In this document: one piece after another, positions 28,556-41,517 of the stretch
Position numbering within the stretch: the stretch's first letter is position 1
Layout of the letters: every line of letters begins with the position of its first letter
DNA from: Urophycis tenuis
Lineage: Eukaryota > Chordata > Actinopteri > Gadiformes > Phycidae
DNA: 64,000 nt
NCBI GenBank assembly: GCA_036785325.1
Contig: JAXIVH010000012.1
Span: 5,699,799-5,763,798 of the forward strand
Direction of reading: 5' to 3'
Notes under the pieces: model-generated
Told to the model about the DNA's origin: nothing
The model's input: only the letters and a program-made list of their open reading frames with translations
The model's database searches: none
Program-made: the position numbers and the translations under genes

Positions 28556-30404
28556 TGGGGATCTTTGACGTTGATTTTAACCCCCTGAACATATACGAAA
28601 ACTCAATTTTTTTTGGCAAAGTTATCAGACCTGGTGAAAAATTATTTATTCTATGCGACACGTTAATGTCTCACCTATAGGTGGCGCTATTTAAAAAAGA
28701 AACCCGTAATGCTAATAACTCCTGCATACTTTGTCGCACACTCAAAATTTTTATATCCACACATGCGGGCAAACATGCTGCACCTCCTGATGTAGGCCAC
28801 GCCCATTTCCGCCATGACTTTTTTTTGGCTACAATGCAAAAACTCAAAAAGTGCGTCCTAGACATCTATTGCATGTGGCTTTCACCGATTTGCACGAAAC
28901 TCCACATGTAGCATCTACATTCTGTATCATGAAAAAAACTAATTGGAAGTTTATTGAAATTCCCGAAGATAAGCGTGTTATAGTGCTTTATATATTTTTT
29001 TAGATGTCTACATTTTACGTAAAAAAAGTAAGTGGACCATTTCTCCACATTGCTATGTCCGTTCGACATTAAACTTGGAACCCTATTTCTGTGTACCTCC
29101 CTTATGCATCTCACAAAATTTGTGGTCATTTCCACCAGGTGGCGCTCATTAAAATCAAGAAGTTTATATCTCAACATTAGCAATGGATATTTAAATGAAA
29201 CTTGGTATGCGGCTAGCTCATGGCACCCTGAGGCGTGGGTCAAAACGGGGAAAAAATTGTGCCAGTGGATGGCGCTCTAAAAGCAGCGTAAATTACTGTG
29301 CAAACACCGTAATAGTTATGAATATGAAATTCACTGGACACATGTAGACTGCTGCCCCAAGCTCACATACCAAAAATCGTGCTTGTCGGGGTAGTAGCGC
29401 CCCCTACAGGCTTTAAAAACAACAGCCCCGACACCACGTTTCACCTACATGTATGAAACTCGGTAGGCACGTTATACAGGTCCAGACCTACAAAAAATCT
29501 TCTTGGACCCATACCCCTTAAACCACCGGAAGTCGGATATTTGCATTTAAAATTTGCAATTTTCGCGTTGTATTTCAACGAACTCCTCCCAGGGGATTTG
29601 TCCATTGGACTTCAAATTGTTTGTGTAGGTTCAGAACGTGGAACTTGACAAAAGTTGTGCTATTTGGGACTCTACCTCAAAGGGCGTGGCCACGGCGTAC
29701 CGTCAAAGTCGGCCATAATCAATTTTTTCGTTTTTTCCACGACACCGAGTTTCACCGATATGTATAAAACTCGGTAGGGATATTAAACTGGCCTAGCCCT
29801 ACAAAAAAGCCTATTGGACCGATACCAAAAAACCCACCGGAAGTCAGATATTTTCATTTTAATTTTTGTCATTTTCGATTTTCGCGTCCTATTTGAACGA
29901 ACTCCTCCCAGGGGATTTGTCGCTTGGCCTCCAAATTTTTGGGGTAGATTCAGAAGATGGTTCTTACCAAAAGTTGTGCTATTTGCGACCCTACCTCAAA
30001 GGGCGTGGTCATGGCTTTCCTTCAAAGTCGGCCATATTCAATTTTGTCGTCTTTTATACCCATGTTTGTGAACGAACTCCTCCCATGGGATTTTTCCGTT
30101 CTGCTTCAAAATTGGTCAGTGCATTTAAAACGTGGTTCTTAACTAAAGTTGTGCTATTTGCGACTCTACCTCAAAGGGCGTGGCCATGGCGTGCCGTCAA
30201 AGTCGGCCATACCGCACAGTGCGTGGACAGCCACAAACGAGAACCTGTCACGCCATTGAGCAAACGACGACCTGTCACGACTTCATCCATGTGAACGACG
30301 AACTGTCACGACGCCATCCACGTGCCGACGAGTCAATTTTTACGGCGAGGTCCCCCCAAATGTCCCGCGGGACATTAACCCAATTTAGATCTATCAATCA
30401 ATCA

Positions 30405-30444
<40 letters not shown>
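28556..30444 (+). repeat. RU19: full-length unit of the RU11 subfamily, one module short
   Basis: Same subfamily as RU11 but more diverged from it than RU18 is. The CTCF motif is at 29132-29146. It has two 320-bp modules and a single 175-bp module. The minisatellite lacks CC in CCATTGAGC. The palindrome is at 30359-30376 and a short TATC tract closes it. Confidence 0.9.
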
Positions 30445-30446
<2 letters not shown>

Positions 30447-30464
30447 ATTATTATTATTATTATT

Positions 30465-32501
30465 TCAGGGATCTTTGACGTTGATTTGCGCTATCTGAAC
30501 ATATATGAAAACTCATTTTTTTTTGGCAAAGTTGTCAGGCCTGGTGAAAAATTGTATATTCTAGGCATCACGTTCATGTCGCACACTAGGAAAGCCTCTA
30601 GGTGGCGCTGTTTATGTGAACCCTCTGTAACGCCTATAACTTCCGCAAAAATTGGCGCACATTCAAAAACGTTACATGTACGGATGCGGGCAGTCATGCT
30701 GCACCTCGCTGTGTCAACGAGTTGTATTTCCGCCTGCCTTCATTTTCGCGCAAAATCGCAAAAACTAAAAAACTGTTTTTACAGCCTCAATCCATCAGGC
30801 TTTCTCCGATATGCACGAAACTTGACATGTAGCATGTCCCGACTGAAATATAGAAAAGCTCCATATAAAGTATGTTGAAATTCTCTATAGTCAGCGCGTT
30901 ATAAAAATTTTAAGATTTGTCAATTTTCTGTAAAAACAGGAAGTGGACCATATCTCCACAATGCTATATTCTTTCGACACCAAATTTTGGTCCCTACCTC
31001 GGAATATGTCCTCCATGCTAGCTACCAAATTTCGAGTCATTGCCACTAGAGGGCGCTCTTTAAAATCAAGAAGTTTATACCTCCATATTGGCAAGTGCTA
31101 TTAACACAAAACTTGGTAGCCACATACCTCAGGGCTCCCTGAGGCAGGGGTTAAAAGGACACAAAAATTCTGCCACGGGATGGCGCTCTAAAATCAGCAT
31201 AACTCACTGTGCAAACACCATAATAGTTATGAATATGAAATTCACAGGACACGTGTATACCTCTGCCAAAACCTCACATACCAAAAATCGTGCTTGTCGT
31301 TGTAATAGCGCCCCCTATAGGCTTTAAAAACGACAGCCCCGAAACCACGTGTCAACTACATGTATGAAAATTGGTAGGCCCATTAACCAGGCCCAGACCT
31401 ACAAAAAAGCCTCTTGGACCCATACCCGTTAACCCACCGGAAGTCAGATATTTGCCTTCAAAGTTGCGATTTTTTGCGATTTTCGCATCCTATTTGAACG
31501 AACTCCTCCCAGGGGATTGGTCGGTTGGGCTTCAAAATTTTTGTGTAGGTTCAGAACGTGGAACTTGACAAAAGTTGTGCTATTTGGGACTCTACCTCAA
31601 AGGGCGTGGCCACGGCGTTCCGTCAAAATCGGCCATAATCCATTTTTTGCCTTTTTCCAAGACACCGACTTTAACCGATTTGTTTGAAACTCGGTATGGA
31701 TGTTACCCTGGCCTAGCCCTACAAAAAAGCCTCTTGGACCGATACAAAAAAACCCACCGGAAGTCAGATATTTCCGTTTTAATTTTTGCCATTTTCGATT
31801 TTCGCGTGCTATTTGAACGAACTCCTCCCAGGGGATTTGTCGCTTGGGCTCCAAATTTTTGGGGTAGATTCAGAAGATGGTTCTCACCAAAAGTTGTGCT
31901 ATTTGCGACCCTACCTCAAAGGGCGTGGTCATGGCTTTCCTTCAAAGTCGGCCATATTCAATTATGTCGTTTTTATACCCATGTTTGTGAACGAACTCCT
32001 CCCATGGGATTTTTCCGTTCTGCTTCAAAATTGGCCAGTGCATTTCAAACGTGGTTCTTAACTAAAGTTGTGCTTTTTGCGACTCTACGTAGAAGGGCAT
32101 GGCCATGGCGTGGCGTCAAATTCGGCCATATTCAATTATTTCGTCTTTTATACCCATGTTTGTGAACAAATTCCTCCCAAGCGATTTTTCCGTTCTGCTT
32201 CAAAATTGGTCAGTGCATTTGAAACGTGGTTCTTAACTAAAGTTGTGCTATTTACGGCTCTACCTCAAAGGGCGTGGCCAAGGTGTGACGTCAAAGTCGG
32301 CCATACCGCACAGTGCGTGGACAGCCACAAACGAGAACCTGTCACGCCATCCTTGAGCAAACGACGACCTGTCACGACTTCATCCATGTGAACGACGAAC
32401 TGTCACGACGCCATCCACGTGCCGACGAGTCAATTTTTACGGCGAGGTCCCCCCAAATGTCCCGCGGGACATTAACCCAATTTAGATATATCAATCAATC
32501 A

Positions 32502-32545
<44 letters not shown>
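30465..32545 (+). repeat. RU20: full-length unit
   Basis: The head is TCAGGGATCTTTGACG. The first 400 bp match RU35 at offset 23297 bp. Site 2 is at 31043-31057, the palindrome at 32456-32473, and the TATC tract at 32503-32545. One module has the variant core GTTGTGCTTTTTGCGACTC also seen in RU7 and RU30. Confidence 0.9.
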
Positions 32546-32547
<2 letters not shown>

Positions 32548-32562
32548 ATTATTATTATTATT

Positions 32563-32643
32563 TCGGGGAACTTTGACGTTGATTTGCACTACCTGAACAT
32601 ATATGAAAACTCAATTTTTTTTGGCAAAGTTTTAGGGCCTGGT
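32563..32643 (+). repeat. RU21: truncated unit, about 81 bp of head
   Basis: TCGGGGAACTTTGACG to TTTTAGGGCCTGG, then TTATTATTATTATTC and the RU22 head. Confidence 0.87.
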
Positions 32644-32659
32644 TATTATTATTATTCTT

Positions 32660-34730
32660 TCAGGGATCTTTGACGTTGATTTTAACCCCCTGAACATATA
32701 CGAAAACTCAATTTTTTTTGGCAAAGTTTTCAGATCTGGTGAAAAATTGGATATTTTAGGCGTCACGTTCATGTTGTATACTAGGAAGACCTCTAGGTGG
32801 CGCTGTTTATGAGCAAAAACCGTAACGCTAATAACTCCCGCATAGATTGTCGCACATTCAAAATCTTTATATCTACCCATGCGGGCAATCATGCTGCACC
32901 TCCTGATGTAGGCCACGCCCACTTCCGCCTGCCATTTTTTTGGGCTATAACGCAAAAATGCAAAAAAAGTGCTGCAACGGGCTCAAAACATAGGGCTTTC
33001 TCCGATTCGCACGAAACTGGACATTTACCATCCCCAGACTGAGTGATGACAAACTGTCATGTGAAGTATGTTGAAATTCTTTATACTAAGCGCGTCATAA
33101 AATTTTTTAGATGTGTCAATTTTACGTAAAAAAAGGAAGTGGACCATATCTCCACAATGCTATGTCCGTTCAACACCAAACTTGAGACCCTACTTTGGTA
33201 TATGTCCCTCATGCATACTACAAAATTTCTGCTCATTGCCACTATGTGGCGCTCTTTAAAATCAAGAAGTTTATAACTCCACATTGGCAAGTGCAATTAA
33301 CACAAAACTTGGTTTGCACATAGCCCATGGTGCCCTGAGGAGTGGCTCAGAAGGGGGAAAAAATTCTGCCACTGGATGGCGCTCTAAAAGCAGCGTAAAT
33401 CACTGTGCAAACACCGTAATAGTTATGAATATGAAATTCACTGGACACGTGTATAGTGCTGCCCAAAGCTCACATACCAAAAATCGTGCTTGTCGTCGTA
33501 GAAGCGCCCCCTACAGGCTTAAAAAACAACAGCCCCGACACCACGTTTGACCTACATGTATGAAACTCGGTAGGCACGTTACACAGGCCCAGACCTACAA
33601 AAAAGCCTCTTGGACCCATACCCCTCAACCCACCGGAAGTCAGATATTTGCATAAATGTTTTGCAATTTTTGCGTTTTATTTGAACGAACTCCTCCCAGG
33701 AGATTTGCCGGTTGGGCTTCAAATTAATTCTGTAGGTTCCCAACATGGAACTTTGGAAAAGTTGTGCTATTTGGGACTCTACGTCAAAGGGCGTGGCCAC
33801 GGCGTTCCGTCAAAGTCGGCCATAATCAATTTTTTCGTTTTTTCCACGACACCGAGTTTCACCGATATGTATAAAACTCGGTATGGATATTAACCTGGCC
33901 TAGCCCTACAAAAAAGCCTATTGGACCGATACCAAAAAACCCACCGGAAGTCAGATATTTCCATTTAAATTTTTGCCATTTTCGATTTTCGCGTCATATT
34001 TGAACGAACTCCTCCCAGGGGATTTGTCGCTTGGGCTCCAAATTTTTGGGGTAGATTCAGAAGATGGTTCTTACCAAAAGTTGTGCTATTTGGGACTCTA
34101 CGTCGAAGGGCGTGGCCAGGTCGTGCCGTCAAAGTCGGCAATATTCAAATTTTGTCGTTTTTATACCCATGTTTGTGAACGAACTCCTCCCAAGGCAATT
34201 GTCTGTTCTGCTTCAAAATTGGTCAGTACATCTAAAACGTGGTTCTTAACCAAAGTTGTGCTATTTACGACTCTACCTCGAAGGGCGTGGCCAGGGCGTG
34301 CCGTCAAAGTCGGCGATATTAAACTATGTCGTCTTTTATACCCATGTTTGTGAACGAACTCCTCCCAAGGGATTTATCTGTTCTGGTTCAAAATTGGTCA
34401 GTACAGCTAAAACGTGGTTCTTAACCAAACTTGTGCTATTTGCGACTGTACCTCGAAGGGCGTGGCCAGGGCGTGCCGTCAAATTCGGCCATACCGCACA
34501 GTGCGTGGACAGTCGCAAACGAGAACCTGTCACGACGCCATCCATGTGCAAACGGCAACCAGTCACGATACCGTCCACGTGAACGACGACCTATCACGAC
34601 ACCCACGTGAACACAACCTGTCACGACACCATCCAAGTGCAAACGCCGACCTGTCAGGACGCCATCCACGTGCCGACGAGTTGCTTTACGGCGAGGTCCC
34701 GCCCAATGTCCCGCGGGGCATTAACCCTAG
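32660..34730 (+). repeat. RU22: full-length unit of the TGATGTAGG subfamily
   Basis: It matches RU33 at offset 17518 bp. Site 2 is CCACTATGTGGCGCT (33239, 14/15). The tail is the RU9 type: palindrome variant at 34705-34722, then TTAACCCTAG and T, with no TATC tract. The minisatellite at about 34510-34670 has five monomers including a shortened one. Confidence 0.9.
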
Positions 34731-34756
34731 TTAATATTATTATTATTATTATTATT

Positions 34757-36636
34757 TCGGGGAAGTTTGACGTTGATTTGCACTATCTAAACATATATGA
34801 AAACTCAATTTTTTTTGGCAAACTTTTAGGGCCTGGTGAAAAATTATACATTTTAGGTGTCACGTTCATGTCGCACACTAGGAAAGCCTCTAGGTGGCGC
34901 TGTTTATGCGAACCCTCTGTAACGCCTATAACTTCCGCAAAAATTGGCGCACATTCAAAAACGTTATATCTACGGATTCGGGCAATTGTGCTGCACCTCG
35001 CTGTGTCAACGTGTTGTATTTCCGCCTGCCTTCGTTCTCGCGCAAAATCGCAAAAACTAAAAAACAGCTTTTACAGCCTCAATCCATCAGGCTTTCTCCG
35101 ATATGCACGAAACTTGACATGTAGCATGTCCCGACTGAAATATGCAAAAACGCCATATAAAGTATGTTGAAATTCTCTATAGTCAGCGCGTTACAAAACT
35201 TTTAAGATTTTTCAATTTTCTGTAAAAACAGGAAATGGACCATATCTCCTCAATGCTATATTCTTTCAACACCAAATTTTGGTCCCTACCTCGAAATATG
35301 TCCTCCATGCTAGCTACCAAATTTCGAGTTATTGCCACTAGAGGGCGCTCTTTAAAATCAAGAAGTTTATACCTCCATATTGGCAAGTGCTATTAACACA
35401 AAACTTGGTAGGCACATACCTCAGGGCTCCCTGAGGCAGGGGTTAAAAGGACACAAAAATTCTGCCACGGGATGGCGCTCTAAAATCAGCATAAATCACT
35501 GTGCAAACACCATAATAGTTATGAATATGAAATTCGCAGGACACGTGTATACCTCTGCCAAAACCTCACTTACCAAAAATCGTGCTTGTCGTGGTAATAG
35601 CGCCCCCTATAGGCTTTAAAAACGACAGCCCCGACACCACGTTTCACCTACATGTATGAAACTCGGTAGGCCCGTTAACCAGGCCCAGACCTACAAAAAA
35701 GCCTCTTGGACCCATACCCGTTAACCCACCGGAAGTCAGATATTTGCCTTCAAAGTTGCGAATTTTTGCGATTTTCGCATCCTATTTGAACGAACTCCTC
35801 CCAGGGGATTTGCCCGTTGGGCTCCAAATTTTTTGGGTAGATTCAGGAGATGGGTCTTACCAAAAGTTGTGCTATTTGCGACTCTACCTCAAAGGGCGTG
35901 GCCACGGCGTTCCGTCAAAATCGGCCATAATCCATTTTTTGCCTTTTTCCAGAACACCGACTTTAACCGATTTGTTTGAAACTCGGTATGGATGTTACCC
36001 TGCCCTAGCCCTACAAAAAAGCCTCTTGGACCCATGCCATAAAACCCACCGAAAGTCAGATATTTTCGTTTCAATTTTTGCCATTTTCGATTTTCGCGTC
36101 CTATTTGAACGAACTCCTCCCAGGGGATTTGTCGCTTGGGCTCCAAATTTTTGGGGTAGATTCAGAACATGATTCTCACCAAAAGTTGTGCTATTTGCGA
36201 CCCTACCTTAAAGGGCGTGGTCATGGCTTTCCTTCAAAGTCGGCCATATTCAATTATGTCGTTTTTATACCCATGTTTGTGAACGAACTCCTCCCATGGG
36301 ATTTTTCCGTTCTGCTTCAAAATTGGTCAGTGCATTTAAAACGTGGTTCTTAACTAAAGTTGTGCTATTTGCGACCCTAACTCAAAGGGCGTGGTCATGG
36401 CTTCCCGTCAAAGTCGGCCATATTCAATTATTTCGTCTTTTATACCCATGTTTGTGAACAAATTCCTCCCAAGCGATTTTTCCGTTCTGCTTCAAAATTG
36501 GTCAGTACATTTGAAACGTGGTTCTTAACTAAAGTTGTGCTATTTACGGCTCTACCTCTAAGGGCGTGGCCAGGGTGTGCAGTCAAAGTCGGCCATACCG
36601 CACAGTGCGTGGACAGCCACAAACGAGAACCTGTCA
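34757..36636 (+). repeat. RU23: unit cut in its minisatellite
   Basis: The head is TCGGGGAAGTTTGACG. Site 2 is at 35335-35349. It is complete through two 175-bp modules and stops at GAGAACCTGTC. TT and a hairpin follow. Confidence 0.9.
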
Positions 36637-36638
36637 TT

Positions 36639-36796
36639 AGGGACCGAGCCTGTGAAACAGGACGAGGTCCCTTTTGTTTTTGATTCGTTTATTTGTTATT
36701 ATTAGGGACCGAGCCTGTGAAACAGGACGAGGTCCCTTTTGTTTTTGATTCGTTTATTATTAGGGACCGAGCCTGTGAAACAGGACGAAGGTCCCT
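36639..36796 (+). repeat. Three hairpin elements in tandem
   Basis: Copies are at 36639-36672, 36704-36737 and 36762-36796. The third has an extra A in its internal loop (GACGAAGG), giving 35 bp. Both arm pairs are intact in all three. Confidence 0.9.
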
Positions 36797-36814
36797 TTTG
36801 AAATTGATTCGTTT

Positions 36815-36845
<31 letters not shown>

Positions 36846-38865
36846 TCAGGGATCTTTGACGTTGATTTGCACTATCTGAACATATACGAAAACTCAATTT
36901 TTTTTGGCAAAGTTGTCAGGCCTGGTGAAAAATTTGATATTCTATGCGTTACGTCCCTGTCGCACACTAGAAAGGCCTCTAGGTGGTGCTGTTTTTGACC
37001 AAAATTCGTGAACGCTAATAACTCCAACAACTCCTGCAAGGATTGTCGCACATTCAAAAACTTTATATCCACACATGCGGGCAAACATGCTGCACCTCGG
37101 GATCTAGGTCACGCCCACTTCCGCCTGACTTTTTTTTTTGCTACAACGCAAAAACGCAAAAAAAGTGTGTCTGCAGCTTCCAATCATGGGGCTTTCTCCG
37201 ATTCGCACGAAACTCAACATGTAGCATCCAACGACTGAACCATGACAAAATGTCATATGAAGTATGTTGAAATTCTCTATAGTTAGCGCGTTATAATTTT
37301 TTTTCTCTTTGTCAATTTTCTGTAAAAACAGGAAATGGACCATATCTCCACAATGCTATATTCTTTCGACACCAAATTTTGGTCCCTACCTCGGAATATG
37401 TCCTCCATGCTAGCTACCAAATTTCTGGCCATTGCCACTAGAGGGCGCTCTTTAAAATCAAGAAGTTTATTCCTCCATATTGGCAAGTGCTATTAACACA
37501 AAACTTGGTAGGCACATACCTCAGGGGTCCATGAGGCAGGGGTTAAAAGGACACAAAAATTCTGCCACGGGATGGCGCTCTAAAAGCAGCATAAATCACT
37601 GTGCAAACACTGTAATAGCTATGAATATGAAATTCACTGGACACGTGTAAACCTCTGCCAAACCCTCACATACCAAAAATCGTGGTTGTCGTGGTAGTAG
37701 CGCCCCCTAGAGGCTTTAAAAACGACAGCCCCGACACCACGTTTGACTTACATGTATAAAACTCGGTATGCCCGTTAACCAGGCCCATACCTACAAAAAA
37801 GCCTCTTGGACCCATACCCGTTAACCCACCGGAAGTCAGATATTTGCCTTCAAAGTTGCGAATTTTTGCGATTTTCGCATCCTATTTGAACGAACTCCTC
37901 CCAGGGGATTGGCCCGTTGTGCTCCAAATTTTTTGGGTAGATTCATAATATAGTTCTTACCAAAAGTTGTGCTATTTGGGACTCTACCTCAAAGGGCGTG
38001 GCCACGGCGTTCCGTCAAAATCGGCCATAATCCATTTTTTGCCTTTTTCCAGAACACCGACTTTAACCGATTTGTTTGAAACTCGGTATGGATGTTACCC
38101 TGCCCTAGCCCTACAAAAAAGCCTCTTGGACCCATGCCATAAAACCCACCGAAAGTCAGATATTTTCGTTTCAATTTTTGCCATTTTCGATTTTCGCGTC
38201 CTATTTGAACGAACTCCTCCCAGGGGATTTGTCGCTTGGGCTCCAAATTTTTGGGGTAGATTCAGAACATGATTCTCACCAAAAGTTGTGCTATTTGCGA
38301 CCCTACCTTAAAGGGCGTGGTCATGGCTTTCCTTCAAAGTCGGCCATATTCAATTATGTCGTTTTTATACCCATGTTTGTGAACGAACTCCTCCCATGGG
38401 ATTTTTCCATTCTGCTTCAAAATTGGTCAGTGCATTTAAAACGTGGTTCTTAACTAAAGTTGTGCTATTTGCGACCCTACCTCAAAGGGCGTGGTCATGG
38501 CTTCCCGTCAAAGTCGGCCATATTCAATTATTTCGTCTTTTATACCCATGTTTGTGAACAAATTCCTCCCAAGCGATTTTTCCGTTCTGCTTCAAAATTG
38601 GTCAGTACATTTGAAACGTGGTTCTTAACTAAAGTTGTGCTATTTACGGCTCTACCTCTAAGGGCGTGGCCAGGGTGTGCAGTCAAAGTCGGCCATACCG
38701 CACAGTGCGTGGACAGCCACAAACGAGAACCTGTCACGCCATCCTTGAGCAAACGACGACCTGTCACGACTTCGTCCACGTGAACGACGAACTGTCACGA
38801 CGCCATCCACGTGCCGACGAGTCAATTTTTACGGCGAGGTCCCCCCAAATGTCCCGCGGGACATT
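36846..38865 (+). repeat. RU24: near full-length unit, sister of RU7
   Basis: It matches RU7 at offset 27823 bp from the head through at least 38270, then diverges slightly. Site 2 is at 37435-37449. It ends at the palindrome (38848-38865) and passes straight into AATTATTATT without TATC. Confidence 0.9.
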
Positions 38866-38893
38866 AATTATTATTATTATTATTATTATTATT

Positions 38894-38932
38894 TCGGGGA
38901 AGTTTGACGTTGATTTGCACTATCTAAACATA

Positions 38933-38936
<4 letters not shown>
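38894..38936 (+). repeat. RU25: truncated unit, about 43 bp of head
   Basis: Same head and same cut point as RU6 (TCGGGGAAGTTTGACG to AACATATAT), but followed by (TTA)n and a different neighbour. Confidence 0.85.
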
Positions 38937-38967
<31 letters not shown>

Positions 38968-41012
38968 TCTAGGAACTTTGAGGTTGATTTGCGCTATCTT
39001 ACCCTATATGAAAACTCAATTTTTTTTGGCAAAGTTGTCAGGCCTGGTGAAAATAGATGTATGATATGTGTCATGTTCATGTCGCACACTAGGAAAGCCT
39101 CTTGGTGGCGCTGTTTATGAGCAACCTCTGTAACGCCTATAACTTCCGCAAAAGTTGGCGCACATTCAAAAACGTTATATCTACGGATTCGGGCAATTGT
39201 GCTGCACCTCGCTGTGTCATCGTGTTGTATTTCCGCCTGCCTTTGTTTTCGCGCAAAATCGCAAAAACTGAAAAACAGCTTTTACAGCCTCAATCCATCA
39301 GGCTTTCTCCGATATGCACGAAACTTGACATGTAGCATGTCCCGACTGAAATATAGAAAAACTCCATATAAAGTATGTTGAAATTCTCTATAGTCAGCGC
39401 GTTATAAAAATTTTAAGATTTGTCAATTTTCTGTAAAAACAGGAAGTGGACCATATCTCCACAATGCTATAATCTTTCGACACCAAATTTTGGTCCCTAC
39501 CTCGGAATATGTCCTCCATGCTAGCTACCAAATTTCTGGTCATTGCCACTAGAGGGCGCTCTTTAAAATCAAGAAGTTTATTCCTCCATATTGGCAAGTG
39601 CTATTAACACAAAACTTGGTAGGCACATACCTCAGGGGTCTCTGAGGCAGGGGTTAAAAGGACACAAAAATTCTGCCACGGGATGGCGCTCTAAAAGCAG
39701 CATAAATCACTGTGCAAACACCGTAATAGCTATGAATATGAAATTCACTGGACACGTGTAAACCTCTGCCTAAAGCTCACATACCAAAAATAGCGATTGT
39801 CGTGGTAATAGCGCCCCCTAAAGGCTTTAAAAACGACAGCCCCGACACCACGTTTCACTTACATGTATGAAACTCGGTATGCCCGTTAACCTGGCCCAGA
39901 CCTACAAAAAAGCCTCTTGGACCTATACCCGTTAACCCACCGGAAGTCAGATATTTGCCTCCAAAGTTGCGATTTTTTGCGATTTTTGCTTCTTATTTGA
40001 ACGAACTCCTCCCAGGGGATTAGCCGGTTGGGCTTCAAAATTTTTTTGTAGGTTCAGAACGTGGGACTTACCAAAAGTTGTGCTATTTGGGACTCTACCT
40101 CAAAGGGCGTGGCCACGGCGTTCCGTCAAAATCGGCCATAATCCATTTTTTGCCTTTTTCCAAGACACCGACTTTAACCGATTTGTTTGAAACTAGGTAT
40201 GGATGTTAACCTGGCCTAGCCCTACAAAAAAGCCTCTTGGACCGATACAAAAAAACCCACCGGAAGTCAGATATTTCCATTTTAATTTTTGCCATTTTCG
40301 ATTTTCGCGTCCTATTTGAACGAACTCCTCCCAGGGGATTTGTCGCTTGGGCTCCAAATTTTTGGGGTAGATTCAGAACATGACTCTCACCAAAAGTTGT
40401 GCTATTTGCGACCCTACCTCAAAGGGTGTGGTCATGGCTTTCCTTCAAAGTCGGCCATATTCAATTATGTCGTTTTTATACCCATGTTTGTGAACGAACT
40501 CCTCCCATGGGATTTTTCCGTTCTGCTTCAAAATAGGTCAGTGCATTTGAAACGTGGGTCTTCACTAAAATTGTGCTTTTTGCGACCCTACCTCAAAGGG
40601 CATGGTCATTGGTTTCCTTCAAAGTCGGCCATATTCAATTATTTCGTCTTTTATACCCATGTTTGTGAACAAATTCCTCCCAAGGGATTTTTCCGTTCTG
40701 CTTCAAAATTGGTCAGTGCATTTGAAACGTGGTTCTTAACTAAAGTTGTGCTATTTACGGCTCTACCTCAAAGGGCGTGGCCAAGGTGTGACGTCAAAGT
40801 CGGCCATACCGCACAGTGCGTGGACAGCCACAAACGAGAACCTGTCACGCCATCCTTGAGCAAACGACGACCTGTCACGACTTCATCCATGTGAACGACG
40901 AACTGTCACGACGCCATCCACGTGCCGACGAGTCAATTTTTACGGCGAGGTCCCCCCAAATGTCCCGCGGGACATTAACCCAATTTAGATATATCAATCC
41001 ATCCATCCATCC

Positions 41013-41055
<43 letters not shown>

Positions 41056-41088
41056 CATCTATCCATCTATCCATCTATCCATCTATCC

Positions 41089-41136
<48 letters not shown>
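38968..41136 (+). repeat. RU26: full-length unit with mixed TATC/CATC tail
   Basis: The head is TCTAGGAACTTTGAGG. The first 600 bp match RU31 at offset 7100 bp. Site 2 is at 39546-39560. The palindrome is at 40959-40976. One 175-bp module is a diverged form (TTCACTAAAATTGTGC). Confidence 0.9.
40997..41136 (+). repeat. Compound (TATC)n/(CATC)n microsatellite
   Basis: CATC repeats, then TATC repeats, then an 8-bp CTATCCAT periodicity, then TATC again. It is unlike the pure TATC tails of the other units. Confidence 0.93.
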
Positions 41137-41138
<2 letters not shown>

Positions 41139-41147
41139 ATTATTATT

Positions 41148-41453
41148 TCGGGGATCTTTGAAGTTGATTTTCACTGTCTGAACATATATGAAAACTCAAT
41201 TTTTTTTGGCAATGTTATCAGACCTGGTGAAAAATTATATAATCTATGCGACACGTTAATGTCTCACCTATAGATGGCGCTATAAAAAAAAAACACCGTA
41301 ATGCTAATAACTCCTGCATACTTTGTCGCACACTCAACATGTTTATATCGACACATGCGGGCAATCATGCTGCACCTCCTCATGTAGGCCACGCCCATTT
41401 TCGCCATGACTTTTTTTTGGCTACAACGCAAAAACCAAAAAATTGTGTCCTAG
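41148..41453 (+). repeat. RU27: truncated unit, about 306 bp
   Basis: RU11-like subfamily (AATGCTAATAACTCCTGCATAC). The head is TCGGGGATCTTTGAAG. It is cut after GTGTCCTAG and followed by TTATTATTATT and a hairpin. Confidence 0.87.
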
Positions 41454-41464
41454 TTATTATTATT

Positions 41465-41498
41465 AGGGACCGAGCCTGTGAAACAGGACGAGGTCCCT
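41465..41498 (+). repeat. Hairpin element
   Basis: A single perfect copy between RU27 and RU28, with the TATTGTG..TTTTGTTATT type of spacer. Confidence 0.9.
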
Positions 41499-41517
41499 AT
41501 TGTGTTTTTTTGTTATT

